Assembly: GCA_030614005.1 (NCBI GenBank)
Contig: JAUWKS010000028.1
Coordinates: forward strand, 1 to 42,086
Direction: 5' to 3'
DNA from: Candidatus Heimdallarchaeota archaeon
GTDB lineage: Archaea; Asgardarchaeota; Heimdallarchaeia; JABLTI01
Length of the DNA: 42,086 bases
The notes under the pieces were generated by a model. It worked only from the letters and a program-made list of their open reading frames with translations, was not told where the DNA came from and did no database searches. Below are positions 32,183 through 40,518 of this stretch, one piece after another (position 1 is the first letter of the stretch; each line of letters opens with the position of its first letter). The translations under genes were made by a program, and so were the position numbers.

Positions 32183-32683
32183 ATGTCAAAAGCAAAGACA
32201 AGTAGTCGAACAGCTAAAAAGGATGATAATACTCCTTTAATGGAACGGCTGCCTTCAAATGTGCCCTTTGCACCTCTTGTTCGTAGACCTGATTACCAAC
32301 TGAGATTTGTTAAATTCTCGGTTCCAACAACTATACCAATTGAGATAATAATCGCGGTAGTATTTATTGGATTATTCTTTATCTATATGGGTGGATTCTA
32401 CGATTTAGCTCAAGACAATCTAAGTGCCTTTGGTTCCGATAAACAAGGCAATCCAATAGTAATTTATCCAAACCAATTAGATTCCCAATTTCTTGTTGAA
32501 GGAATGGCTGCAGGACTCCTAATGTTTATTGGAGCTGGTGGTTTCTTTCTACTTTATTACTCAACGCAATATGCTTATTCACCAAAAAATGCTACTGTTC
32601 TTCTAGTAGTTGGAATTGGTGTTGTCGCACTTGCATGGATAGCAATAATGTATATGTTGCTTACGAAAATGGGTATTTGGTAA
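32183..32683 (+). CDS. OST3/OST6/OSTC-like oligosaccharyltransferase subunit
   Basis: A 166-residue membrane protein that resembles human OSTC and the membrane part of OST3/OST6. Cytoplasmic-side N-terminus MSKAKTSSRTAKKDD, then PNVPFAPLVRRPDYQLRFVK-like pre-helix region, TM1 (IEIIIAVVFIGLFFIYMGGF), an outer loop with YPNQLDSQFLVEGMAAG, matching YRVNGQYIMEGLASS in OSTC, TM2 (LLMFIGAGGFFLLYYS) and TM3 (VLLVVGIGVVALAWIAIMYM). In eukaryotes these subunits tie the catalytic STT3 to the translocon. STT3 itself is not in this window. Tandem with a frameshifted paralogue; about 120 bases separate them. Family assignment is by fold order and motif, recalled from the human protein. Confidence 0.78.
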   Translation: MSKAKTSSRTAKKDDNTPLMERLPSNVPFAPLVRRPDYQLRFVKFSVPTTIPIEIIIAVVFIGLFFIYMGGFYDLAQDNLSAFGSDKQGNPIVIYPNQLDSQFLVEGMAAGLLMFIGAGGFFLLYYSTQYAYSPKNATVLLVVGIGVVALAWIAIMYMLLTKMGIW

Positions 32684-32833
32684 GTAAAATAAGTAACCGA
32701 AGGAAGGCTTTATTGCTTAACTTCACTTTTCTTTTATTTTTAATAAACTCAAAAAAATCTGAAATTAGCAGAAATTAAATAGAGAAAATGTGTGATCGAG
32801 TTAATTTCAATCACATAAAAAAAGTTAAAGAAA

Positions 32834-33244
32834 TTATTTTTCATCTTTAAATTGTTTATCAATTAATTCTTGGAAATCTTTCTTCTTTTTTGCACCAGAA
32901 AATTGGCCAACAACTTTTCCTTCTTTAAAGAGATAGAAGGTAGGAACATATCTGATTTGATATTGAATCGCTGCCTGCCTTTCTTGATCGGTGTTAATTT
33001 TACCAAAAGCAACTTTTCCTTTATAGATTTCAGCTAAATCTTTTGTTATAGGATCCATTATTTTACAGGGAGGGCACCAAGTTGCATAGAAATCAACGAT
33101 TACATATTTGCTATTATCAATAAATGCTTGAAGATCTTTGCTCTTTAAAACCGTAACTTCTCCGCTTGCATTTGTACTTTGGTTCATAATATCACTCACA
33201 ATTTTTGCTTTAATTAGTTCTAATTCTTTGTCTTCTGAACTCAA
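32834..33244 (-). CDS. Thioredoxin
   Basis: A 136-residue protein with a typical thioredoxin fold: VIVDFYATWCPPCKIMDPI with active-site Cys57-Pro-Pro-Cys60, INTDQERQAAIQYQIRYVPTFYLF with the cis-proline in VPT, and GAKKKKDFQELID at the end. It has about 30 extra residues at the N-terminus and no signal peptide, so it should act in the cytoplasm. The WCPPC active site differs from WCGPC of many thioredoxins and may shift its redox potential. TTG start with GAGGT upstream. It is convergent with the OST3/6-like genes. Confidence 0.92.
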   Translation of the reverse strand: MSSEDKELELIKAKIVSDIMNQSTNASGEVTVLKSKDLQAFIDNSKYVIVDFYATWCPPCKIMDPITKDLAEIYKGKVAFGKINTDQERQAAIQYQIRYVPTFYLFKEGKVVGQFSGAKKKKDFQELIDKQFKDEK

Positions 33245-33531
33245 TTTTAATACCTCGTATAAAGTTTTACTTTAATAAGTTTGTTAACTGACCCAATTCA
33301 GATATTTTATTGGATACGTTTTAACTATTTTTTTGTTCTGAGATATGAACTAATTAAATCTAATATAGAAATTATTTAAAATTTCCATTATAGAATGTAA
33401 GTTTAGACCTACCTCTTTTCTTTCTTTCTTAAGTTCAACCTATTTAATTTAACTTTCAATAAGAAATCTTTAGAATAGAAAGACAGTAAATAATATTAAC
33501 TACAATAGCACAGTTAGTTACTAGTAATAGG

Positions 33532-35124
33532 GTGTATTCACTTCCCCTCTATGGTGAACCATCAAAAGAAGATAGTTTAGGAAAGTATGTTACAATGGCT
33601 GAAACGGAACTTTATATGATTCTCGGAGTTACAGGTATCTTTGTGCTAGTTATTGGTGCAATTCTTTGGAATCAAATTAGACAGACAAGAAAGAAAAGTA
33701 ATCTAAGCGAATCTGCTCAAGGTAGCCCCTCTAGTTTTAATGCTGAAGATAAAACAAAAAAGATCTTTCGTTTGGACAAGCGTGAAACACAACTAAGAAG
33801 AGAGCGAATCTTAGAAGGGGGCACTTTACCTGAACTTTCAGAATTAATTATTTATTCACCTTTGAAAAATGAAAAAATAGATTCTAAAGAAGTTGATATT
33901 AGAGGCAAAGTAGCGATTAAATCTATTGTTTGGATTAACTGTCAAGCTGCCTTTGTTGATGTAGATGGTTCTTTTATTGGTTCAGTTCCTTTAACTCGAG
34001 GCAAAAATGACCTTGAAATTGTAGTTATTGGTCCCTATGGAAAATCAATTTATACATCACTCGATGTTAATTGTACTTCAAAAGAAGCACCAAATTTACC
34101 AGCCGGTACTAGAATACTCTTTCCTCATGTTGGGCTTGATATACATACTGGATCACAAACCGAATCGTTTATCGCTGATTCAGAAATGGCTACTTCGGAA
34201 GATGGAGTGCCTGTAATGAAATATACTACTCCTAAAACTGATCCAATTATCGTCTCTGAAAGTGAAATTGATCCCTCTGTTTTGGCTGCTTTAAAGGGTG
34301 ATCCAATAGCTGATACCCCAATTGATATTCCAGACATCCCTGATTTAGGCGTTATAGAAGCAGAAGAAACAATGGATATCCCAGATATCCCCGATATTTT
34401 AGGTGATGAAACGGTTGATGAAATTCAGATACCTGATATCCCCGATGTAGATATAGATGAGGGAGATAAAGCATCTAAAGAATCTGCTATCACTGTAGAT
34501 TCAGAAGCAATCGAAGAATCAGTAAAAATCATTGAAGAAACAATGATGATTGAAGATGAAAGTAAAAAAACTGACAGTGAGTTTCCATTAGATAAAATGT
34601 TCCCAATTCAACCTGGTGATAAAACGGAAGCAGAGGAAGAGGAAAAAATAGAACTATCTGAATTTCAACCACTACAACAAAACATTGTTGGTATTCAAGA
34701 ATTAACGGTTGAAACTACTCATCAAAAATTAAAAGATGAACGCTCAACTGAAATTCTGCAATATTCAGGTTTCATCTCTAGAGAAGATGGTGAACAAATT
34801 AAAGTACTAAAAATAGAGAAACGAATTGAGAAAATTGATGATAAATGGTTCTCAACACTCGGTATTGCCAATCTAACTGATGCTGAACTAAGTCTGATAG
34901 AAATTTCCGAATTTATTTCTGGAACATTCAAGATAAAGGATATGCTCCCAGTGAATGTTTTAGAACCAATTGTTGATACCTTGCCTGAAGGGGTAAAAAT
35001 CACTTGGACAATTAATGATGTGAAACCACAGATGAAATTGTTCATAACTTATAATGAAGATGTCAATCCATTGGAACTAATAACTGAAGAGCAAAAAACA
35101 CCAAAAATAACCATTAGAAGATAG
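33532..35124 (+). CDS. Membrane-anchored protein with Ig-like domain and acidic repeats
   Basis: A 530-residue protein (from a GTG at 33532; an ATG at 33595, MAETELYMILGVTGIF, is a likely alternative). It has one N-terminal membrane helix (LYMILGVTGIFVLVIGAILW) followed by a basic stretch, an Ig-like beta domain at about 95-190 (LIIYSPLKNEKIDSKEVDIRG, GSVPLTRGKNDLEIVVIGPYG), a long acidic region with three IPDIPD repeats (at about 265-310), and a C-terminal beta-rich domain (LKIEKRIEKIDDKWFSTLGI, KITWTINDVKPQMKLFITYN). The Ig domain is of the type seen in bacterial and archaeal surface proteins, but the basic residues after the helix suggest the bulk is cytoplasmic. It is convergent with fwdB. 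Function unknown. Confidence 0.7.
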   Translation: MYSLPLYGEPSKEDSLGKYVTMAETELYMILGVTGIFVLVIGAILWNQIRQTRKKSNLSESAQGSPSSFNAEDKTKKIFRLDKRETQLRRERILEGGTLPELSELIIYSPLKNEKIDSKEVDIRGKVAIKSIVWINCQAAFVDVDGSFIGSVPLTRGKNDLEIVVIGPYGKSIYTSLDVNCTSKEAPNLPAGTRILFPHVGLDIHTGSQTESFIADSEMATSEDGVPVMKYTTPKTDPIIVSESEIDPSVLAALKGDPIADTPIDIPDIPDLGVIEAEETMDIPDIPDILGDETVDEIQIPDIPDVDIDEGDKASKESAITVDSEAIEESVKIIEETMMIEDESKKTDSEFPLDKMFPIQPGDKTEAEEEEKIELSEFQPLQQNIVGIQELTVETTHQKLKDERSTEILQYSGFISREDGEQIKVLKIEKRIEKIDDKWFSTLGIANLTDAELSLIEISEFISGTFKIKDMLPVNVLEPIVDTLPEGVKITWTINDVKPQMKLFITYNEDVNPLELITEEQKTPKITIRR

Positions 35125-35137
35125 GTTACATAACCTA
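35122..35137. terminator. Short inverted repeat between convergent genes
   Basis: TAGGTTA-CA-TAACCTA is a perfect 7-base inverted repeat between the stops of the Ig-like protein gene and fwdB, with a T-rich tail on the plus strand. It is a plausible shared terminator although the loop is very short. Confidence 0.45.
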
Positions 35138-35141
35138 CATT

Positions 35142-36452
35142 CTAATTATTTTTCTTCTTTAATTGAATATATTTTGCATGTATCTTTTTTAGCACTTGAT
35201 GATCTGTCAAGATTCCTTTAGGACCTGGTTTTACTTTTCGAAGTCTAAGTGGAACCCCATCCATTCTATATGCAGTGCCCACTGATTCAACTCCTGAAAT
35301 TGTAACAGGAAAAACAACTTTAGCTAAACGTGTTGTTGGTGTTTCATATGGATCTAGAGCAATTACCGGTATACGCGTAAAATGGTCCATCACCTTTCTA
35401 GGAGAGTTTCCAACTGGATCAGAAGCAACAATAAAAGCAGCATCAGCTTCTTGTTGAGATAATACACTAGCCATAGAAAATTCCCCGGGGTTATATTGGG
35501 GGAACCCTCTTGCTAGAGAAACCGCAAATGGGTATCCAGTTATCCAAGTAATTACATTTTGAGCACCAGTGACATTATAATGTCCTCGAAGTGGCATAAC
35601 ATAGAATTTTGTGTGTTCATTTAAATCACGGACTAAACTTAATGCCGCATCTACATTTCTGTGTTTACCTTTTGTAGTTGCCAAACCCAAACCGAAGAAA
35701 ATTACTCCATGTTTTGCATCTTTCATTAGTTCAGCTAGTTGTTGTATTTTCTCTACTGGAATACCTGAAACTACCTTCTCTGTTAATTCTCTTCCTCGAA
35801 GTACAGCTCTTAGAGCACTAATAAATTCAAAATCACCATCTGGTTCGATTTGTATGAAATGATTGGCTAACTTTGCTGTTTCAGTGAAACGTATGTCAAT
35901 AACCACAACAGTTCGTTCTTGAAATCCTTTTTCTCTAAAATAACCCCTTGGAAAAGTTGTATATCTGCTCATATGTCTTGGATGTGCTTCCATTGGATTA
36001 CAACCAAGATAGATAATAAGATCAGATCTATTCCTAATTTCTCCCAAAGTACAACCAGCCAAACCAATCTCTTGAATACCCATAACAGAAGGACCATGAC
36101 AAACGGATGGGCAATGATCCCAAATTGCGCCTGCTTCTTCAGCTAATTTGATACTTTCCTTGTGAGCTTCGGCTTCAGTTGAACCAAATCCATAAAAGAT
36201 TGGGAATTCAGCTTCAAAAAGTATTTCTGCTGCTTTCTCAGCAGCTTCATCATAACTAACTTGAGTAAATTTGCCGTCTATTTTTATTAATGGAGAGAGG
36301 AGTCTTCTTCCATCTTTGTTCCCAGAGATTTTAACCGCTCCTAATTGGCAAGCATTTTTTACTTCAATTATTTTCCCTTTATCTAAAACAACTTCAATGT
36401 CATCGCAGAGGCTTCCACAGAATGGACAAACTACATCTTTTACAACTTTCAA
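35142..36452 (-). CDS. fwdB: Formylmethanofuran dehydrogenase subunit B (W/Mo-pterin catalytic)
   Basis: Catalytic subunit that reduces CO2 to formate at a tungsten or molybdenum bis-pyranopterin site. N-terminal 4Fe-4S ligands are Cys9, Cys12, Cys16 and Cys35. The metal ligand is Cys118 in CPSVCHGPSV, not selenocysteine. Pterin-binding blocks include GFGSTEAEAH, LGCNPMEAHPRHMSRY, GLATTKGKHRN and SDPVGNSPRKVMDHF. 436 residues is the family length. The TTG start is 25 bases after the fwdD stop with GGTGAT in front of it, so the pair is co-transcribed. With the plus-strand genes at 37.7-41.3 kb it makes up most of the Fwd complex. Confidence 0.93.
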   Translation of the reverse strand: MKVVKDVVCPFCGSLCDDIEVVLDKGKIIEVKNACQLGAVKISGNKDGRRLLSPLIKIDGKFTQVSYDEAAEKAAEILFEAEFPIFYGFGSTEAEAHKESIKLAEEAGAIWDHCPSVCHGPSVMGIQEIGLAGCTLGEIRNRSDLIIYLGCNPMEAHPRHMSRYTTFPRGYFREKGFQERTVVVIDIRFTETAKLANHFIQIEPDGDFEFISALRAVLRGRELTEKVVSGIPVEKIQQLAELMKDAKHGVIFFGLGLATTKGKHRNVDAALSLVRDLNEHTKFYVMPLRGHYNVTGAQNVITWITGYPFAVSLARGFPQYNPGEFSMASVLSQQEADAAFIVASDPVGNSPRKVMDHFTRIPVIALDPYETPTTRLAKVVFPVTISGVESVGTAYRMDGVPLRLRKVKPGPKGILTDHQVLKKIHAKYIQLKKKNN

Positions 36453-36477
36453 ATTTAATCACCAATAAATAGTTGTT

Positions 36478-36897
36478 CTAGCTAATTTTATGGGCCTGTT
36501 TCTCCAATATTTGAAGTAATTCCTCTACCTCAAGTATCTTTTCTTTAGTTGGTGTGATTGTTGCTTTGACACCTTTATATTGTGGGACACCAATACCTGC
36601 TGATCCTGGAGGAGTTATCCAATTTGCATACATACCCAGTGGCATAAAGATAATTCCTTCGTGTGGAGCATCCTTAGAAAGTCTCGCGCTAACAACAATT
36701 TCTCCCTCTGAAGTAGAGATTTTAACATTGTCATTTTCTTTTACATCAAGCCTTTCTATATCTTTAGGATCCAAGTAACAAACTCCAGTAGCTACTCTAG
36801 CTTCCTCAGAAATTTTAATGCCGACTAAAGTGATTCCTTGTTCTACTGTTCTACCAGAGGTAAATATTACTTCTAAAGAAGGATTTCGTTCAGACAT
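36478..36897 (-). CDS. fwdD: Formylmethanofuran dehydrogenase subunit D (pterin-binding domain)
   Basis: Small molybdopterin-dinucleotide-binding domain that sits on FwdB; in most molybdo-enzymes this is the C-terminal domain of the catalytic chain. Features: VFTSGRTVEQGITL, CYLDPKDIERLDVKENDNVKIST, SKDAPHEGIIFMPLGMYANWITPPGS. 139 residues, the family length. First gene of the minus-strand pair with fwdB; the gene ahead of it (36979) is separated by about 80 bases and is not a known Fwd subunit. Confidence 0.92.
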   Translation of the reverse strand: MSERNPSLEVIFTSGRTVEQGITLVGIKISEEARVATGVCYLDPKDIERLDVKENDNVKISTSEGEIVVSARLSKDAPHEGIIFMPLGMYANWITPPGSAGIGVPQYKGVKATITPTKEKILEVEELLQILEKQAHKIS

Positions 36898-36978
36898 GCA
36901 ATAATCAACTAATTTATTTTTTGTTCTAGTTTTAATTCTTCTTATAGATTTCTTACGAAGAGATTAATTTAGTTTGTG

Positions 36979-37470
36979 TTAGAATTTCCCGGCTATTTTT
37001 TCTGCAAGTTGAGTTCTTTGAATTTCTTGGTTGATACTTCTTACTGTATGATTTATTATTATTGCTTGTACACCAGCAGTTAAGAGATCCCAATTACTGA
37101 TATAGGGCGCTAAATAGAGCGAAATATCATTATTATCAGAAATCAGATTTAATTGAAGTGAGTGTTGAATTATATGGGCAAAATCAGGTTGGCTGCTTAT
37201 TTTGGAAATACATTCTTCTCGGATATCATCAATAAAATCATCCAAGAAATGTAAGTTTTTTTTAATAATTGCTTTCAAAGTATAAAGAACGCTATTCAAG
37301 TTATCAATACTTGCTTTTTTGAAGTTAAAATTCTTGAATTTATCTGAACTTGTTCCTGATTGTTGTAGAACTAAGGCTTCAACTAGTAGTGTAGCTTCAT
37401 CTAAGATGTGCGTAAATTCTTCAGCAGCTTGCTTAATTCTGGGTCGTAAGTATCTTCGATTCTTGAACAT
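36979..37470 (-). CDS. Helical protein of unknown function at the fwd locus
   Basis: A 163-residue, mostly helical protein: MFKNRRYLRPRIKQAAEEFTHILDEA, SIDNLNSVLYTLKAIIKKNLHFLDDFI and SNWDLLTAGVQAIIINHTVRS. No cysteine motif, metal site or membrane segment. It lies between the divergent halves of the fwd locus, just upstream of and in the same direction as fwdD-fwdB, and so may be co-expressed. AGGTTTC precedes the ATG. A chaperone or regulatory role for the dehydrogenase is only a guess from position. Confidence 0.7.
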   Translation of the reverse strand: MFKNRRYLRPRIKQAAEEFTHILDEATLLVEALVLQQSGTSSDKFKNFNFKKASIDNLNSVLYTLKAIIKKNLHFLDDFIDDIREECISKISSQPDFAHIIQHSLQLNLISDNNDISLYLAPYISNWDLLTAGVQAIIINHTVRSINQEIQRTQLAEKIAGKF

Positions 37471-37654
37471 GGTTGAAACCTGTATGTTTTCACACCGTGA
37501 TAAAAGAACATTTAAACCTATTTTTCTAGCTGATAATGTAACTGTATTTTATCTTGAAAATCTAAGAAGAGAATGTGAATATTGTACGTTTGATTAATGT
37601 TTTAAACAAGAAAATATAAGAATATAGAAAAAATAAAAATTAGAACATCAATGA

Positions 37655-37963
37655 GTGTTTCCTTTGCCAGCACATGAACGAATTACTTACCGAATAACTA
37701 TTGATGCAACTCTCTGTAACGGTTGTAATAATTGTACAACTGCATGCCCAGTAAATGCTGTTCTGGGTGAAGATGAGCGCTTCGATACTGAAGAGGATCC
37801 CAGAGTAATAGCGATAAAAAATGGTGTCGCTGTAGTAATTAATCCCTTTAGATGTGATGGCGACGGAGTTTGTATGATTGTTTGTCCACAAAATTGCATT
37901 TCTATTGAGTTTATTCCCTTAGATGAGTACGTTGAAGTTGAACAAGAAACTTCTAAAACTTAA
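37655..37963 (+). CDS. Two-cluster ferredoxin, Fwd-associated
   Basis: A 102-residue ferredoxin related to FwdG-type electron carriers. The first motif is complete (Cys21-x2-Cys24-x2-Cys27-x3-Cys31-Pro). The second, CDGDGVCMIVCP, has Cys67, Asp70, Cys73 and Cys77: the second Cys is replaced by Asp, as in the well-known Pyrococcus ferredoxin, so that cluster may convert between 3Fe-4S and 4Fe-4S. The start is a GTG with no strong site visible; a TTG at 37664 is an alternative. It begins the plus-strand operon with fwdF-fwdA-fwdC and probably passes electrons to the dehydrogenase. Confidence 0.85.
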   Translation: MFPLPAHERITYRITIDATLCNGCNNCTTACPVNAVLGEDERFDTEEDPRVIAIKNGVAVVINPFRCDGDGVCMIVCPQNCISIEFIPLDEYVEVEQETSKT

Positions 37964-38005
37964 TATTACCCTTATCATTAAATCTAGAATTATTGAGGTA
38001 AAAAA

Positions 38006-38779
38006 ATGACACGAGTGTCCTCTGTTAAAAGAAAAATGCATTTAGTTACAACAGAACGGAAGGATCGCTACGATAAGACCTCTCTTATATTAGATCTTGA
38101 GAAATGCACTGGTTGTAATCTTTGTTGGACTATTTGTCCAAGATATGCTATTGAGCGTGGACCAATTGGAGCATCTTTAAGGGATCGTGTAATTGCTCCA
38201 CCAATAAGAATCAATTACCACAAGTGTGTTTTTTGTGGTTTGTGTGCTTATATTTGCCCATTTGATGCTCTATCCTTAATTGTAAATGATAAACCAGCAG
38301 AGAAAATAAAAAGTGGAGTATCTATTCCCTTTCTTAAAGGACACAAAATAAAAGTGAGTAGAACAGGTTATACTGCACTCAAATTTATTGATGGAGAAAT
38401 ATCAGTTGATGATGATGAATGCCCTGGAGGGTGTTCAACATGTATCGATGTTTGTCCCGTTGAATGTCTTACTCTTCCAGTATCATCTAAAGAGAAACCT
38501 TGGGAAAAAGTGCCAAAAATTGCTGTGGATAGAGATAAGTGCCTATTCTGTGGTGCTTGCCTATTTGCTTGCCCGGCAAATGGTGCTGTTAAATTAGAGC
38601 GAACTGAAATTAAGTGTAGTGAGGAAGGTTCTGAGAGCAAAATATGGAAAAATCTAGAAGCAAAATTGAAAAAACCAGTACAATCTCGAGACTGGTTCTA
38701 TGAAGAAAGAGTAAAAACAGCTCCTGGCGGTGGACGAAAATTAGCTCCAAAAAGAAAACAACTAAAGGAACAAAAATAA
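38006..38779 (+). CDS. fwdF: Polyferredoxin, FwdF-like, four 4Fe-4S clusters
   Basis: A 257-residue protein with four cluster motifs: Cys34/37/40/44, Cys74/77/80/84, Cys139/143/146/150 (CPGGCSTCIDVC, with one extra residue between the first two cysteines) and Cys179/182/185/189. This number and arrangement match half of a methanogen FwdF polyferredoxin (which has eight), sending electrons over a long wire to the catalytic site. The C-terminal part ends in a basic tail (APKRKQLKEQK). The fwdA coding sequence begins right at its stop, shifted by one base. ATG start, with GAGGT upstream. Confidence 0.88.
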   Translation: MTRVSSVKRKMHLVTTERKDRYDKTSLILDLEKCTGCNLCWTICPRYAIERGPIGASLRDRVIAPPIRINYHKCVFCGLCAYICPFDALSLIVNDKPAEKIKSGVSIPFLKGHKIKVSRTGYTALKFIDGEISVDDDECPGGCSTCIDVCPVECLTLPVSSKEKPWEKVPKIAVDRDKCLFCGACLFACPANGAVKLERTEIKCSEEGSESKIWKNLEAKLKKPVQSRDWFYEERVKTAPGGGRKLAPKRKQLKEQK

Positions 38780-40500
38780 TTAACGGTTATCTTGTCGATC
38801 CCGCTAACGGAATTACAGGGGAGAAAAAAGACGTTTTTGTTATCGATGGGAAAATTGCAGAGGAAAGTGAATTTCGTTCTGATATAAAAATCAAGGTGAT
38901 AGATGCTTCAGGTAAAGTTGTTATGCCTGGTGGAGTTGATATTCACGCTCATATTGCTGGTCCTAAAGTAAACTCTGGAAGGTTGCTTCGACCAGAAGAC
39001 CATATTATTGATCCGCTAAAAAAGACAGCTGTAGCTCGTTCAGGAACGGGACGATCTGTTCCATCGACATACTACACAGGATACGCTTATGCTCGTTTAG
39101 GATATACTTTTGCTATGGAACCTGCAATGCCTCCTCTTGAAGCTCGGCATACTCATGAAGAGTTAATGGATATTCCGATTATTGATAAAGGCGCCTATAC
39201 TCTCTTAGGAAGCAATTGGTTTGTCCTAGAACGCATCAGTGAAATGAATAAAGATGAAATGGCTGCTTTTGTTGCTTGGTTGCTCAAAGCATCCGGTGGA
39301 TATTCTATCAAATTGGTAAATCCAGGTGGAGAAGAAACTTGGGCCTGGGGAAAGAATGTTCATACTTTAGATGATCTAGTGGGGTCATTCAAAGCAACTC
39401 CAAGAAAAATTATCAAAACATTGGCAGCAGTAAATGAGCGATTATCATTACCTCAAACAATTCATTTGCATACCAATAATTTGGGTATTCCTGGCAATCA
39501 TGATGTAACTTTGGAAACTATGAATGCAGTAAAAGGCATTAAGCCAGGAAAAGGTCGAAAAACAAATATGCATTTAACTCACATTCAATTTTCTTCTTAT
39601 GGTGGTAAGGGCTGGAATGATTTCTGTTCTGAAGCGCCAGAAATCGCACATTATATCAATAAGAATGATCATGTTTCTTGTGATGTCGGTCAAATTATCT
39701 TTACTAATACTACAACAATGACTGCAGATGGTGCTTGGGAATGGACTTTGCGAGGAATAACTGAACATTTAGCTTGGTCCCCACGTTCTGGTTCAAAATG
39801 GATGAACACCCAAGTGGAACTTGAATCTAGCTCTGGTGTAGTGCCATATATCTTTAGAAGAAAAAATCCAGTAAATGCGGTTCAATGGGCAATTGGGTTA
39901 GAATTTCTCTTAATGATTAAAGATCTAAACAAAGTAAATATTTCAACAGATCATCCAAACGGTGGTCCATTCACTTTCTATCCAACAATTTTCAGTTGGC
40001 TAATGAGTAAAGAGGCTCGAGATAGAATGCTCTCGAGAACTGATAAAGCAGCGAAAGAAAAAACATCTTTAGCTGAACTTACTCGTGAATTTTCTCTGGC
40101 AGAAATTGCTCAAGTAAGTAGAGTTAGTGCTTCAAAAATACTCGGATTAAAAAATAAAGGTCATTTAGGCATCGGCGCTGATGCAGATATTGCTATCTAT
40201 GATTTCAAAGCTCCATTGAATGAGCTAAATAAGAATTACAAAGCCGTGGAAAAAGGATTTGCAAAAGCTGCTTATACAATTAAAGATGGAGAATTAGTTC
40301 TTAAGGATGGAGAAATTGTCTCAAGTCCATTCGGTAGAACTTTTCGCGTTGAAGCAAACATCCCTGAAGATTGGACTCTTCAAATAAGAGATGCAATTGA
40401 GGATCGATTCAGAAAGCATTATACAGTAAGCTTAGCAAATTATGCTGTCCAAAAAGAATATTTCCCAAATGAGGAATTAATCACAACTGAACCCCGATAA
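38779..40500 (+). CDS. fwdA: Formylmethanofuran dehydrogenase subunit A (amidohydrolase)
   Basis: FwdA transfers the formyl group from formate to methanofuran at a two-metal site. VVMPGGVDIHAHIAGPKVNSGRL holds the HxH metal motif; HLHTNNLGIPGNH and STDHPNGGPF, with the catalytic Asp, follow. The family sequence clearly extends upstream of the first ordinary start (GTG 38896): INGYLVDPANGITGEKKD then VFVIDGKIAEES, so the protein should start near 38776-38779, where the codons are ATA and ATT, preceded by AAAGGAA. The coordinates given use ATT 38779 (573 residues); starting at 38896 would lose about 39 conserved residues. A frameshift fusing FwdF to FwdA is the other explanation. The gene overlaps the fwdF stop. 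Confidence 0.88.
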   Translation: MNGYLVDPANGITGEKKDVFVIDGKIAEESEFRSDIKIKVIDASGKVVMPGGVDIHAHIAGPKVNSGRLLRPEDHIIDPLKKTAVARSGTGRSVPSTYYTGYAYARLGYTFAMEPAMPPLEARHTHEELMDIPIIDKGAYTLLGSNWFVLERISEMNKDEMAAFVAWLLKASGGYSIKLVNPGGEETWAWGKNVHTLDDLVGSFKATPRKIIKTLAAVNERLSLPQTIHLHTNNLGIPGNHDVTLETMNAVKGIKPGKGRKTNMHLTHIQFSSYGGKGWNDFCSEAPEIAHYINKNDHVSCDVGQIIFTNTTTMTADGAWEWTLRGITEHLAWSPRSGSKWMNTQVELESSSGVVPYIFRRKNPVNAVQWAIGLEFLLMIKDLNKVNISTDHPNGGPFTFYPTIFSWLMSKEARDRMLSRTDKAAKEKTSLAELTREFSLAEIAQVSRVSASKILGLKNKGHLGIGADADIAIYDFKAPLNELNKNYKAVEKGFAKAAYTIKDGELVLKDGEIVSSPFGRTFRVEANIPEDWTLQIRDAIEDRFRKHYTVSLANYAVQKEYFPNEELITTEPR

Positions 40501-40518
40501 AATTATTTGGTGGATAAA

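Noticed and set aside
32183..33244. Thioredoxin as the missing luminal domain of OST3/OST6
   Set aside because: Tempting because eukaryotic OST3/6 carry a thioredoxin-like domain, but this thioredoxin has no signal peptide, has its own start on the opposite strand, and thioredoxins are common; proximity alone is weak.
35142..36452. Selenocysteine in fwdB
   Set aside because: The metal-ligand position reads TGT-type Cys (Cys118) and the frame contains no internal TGA.
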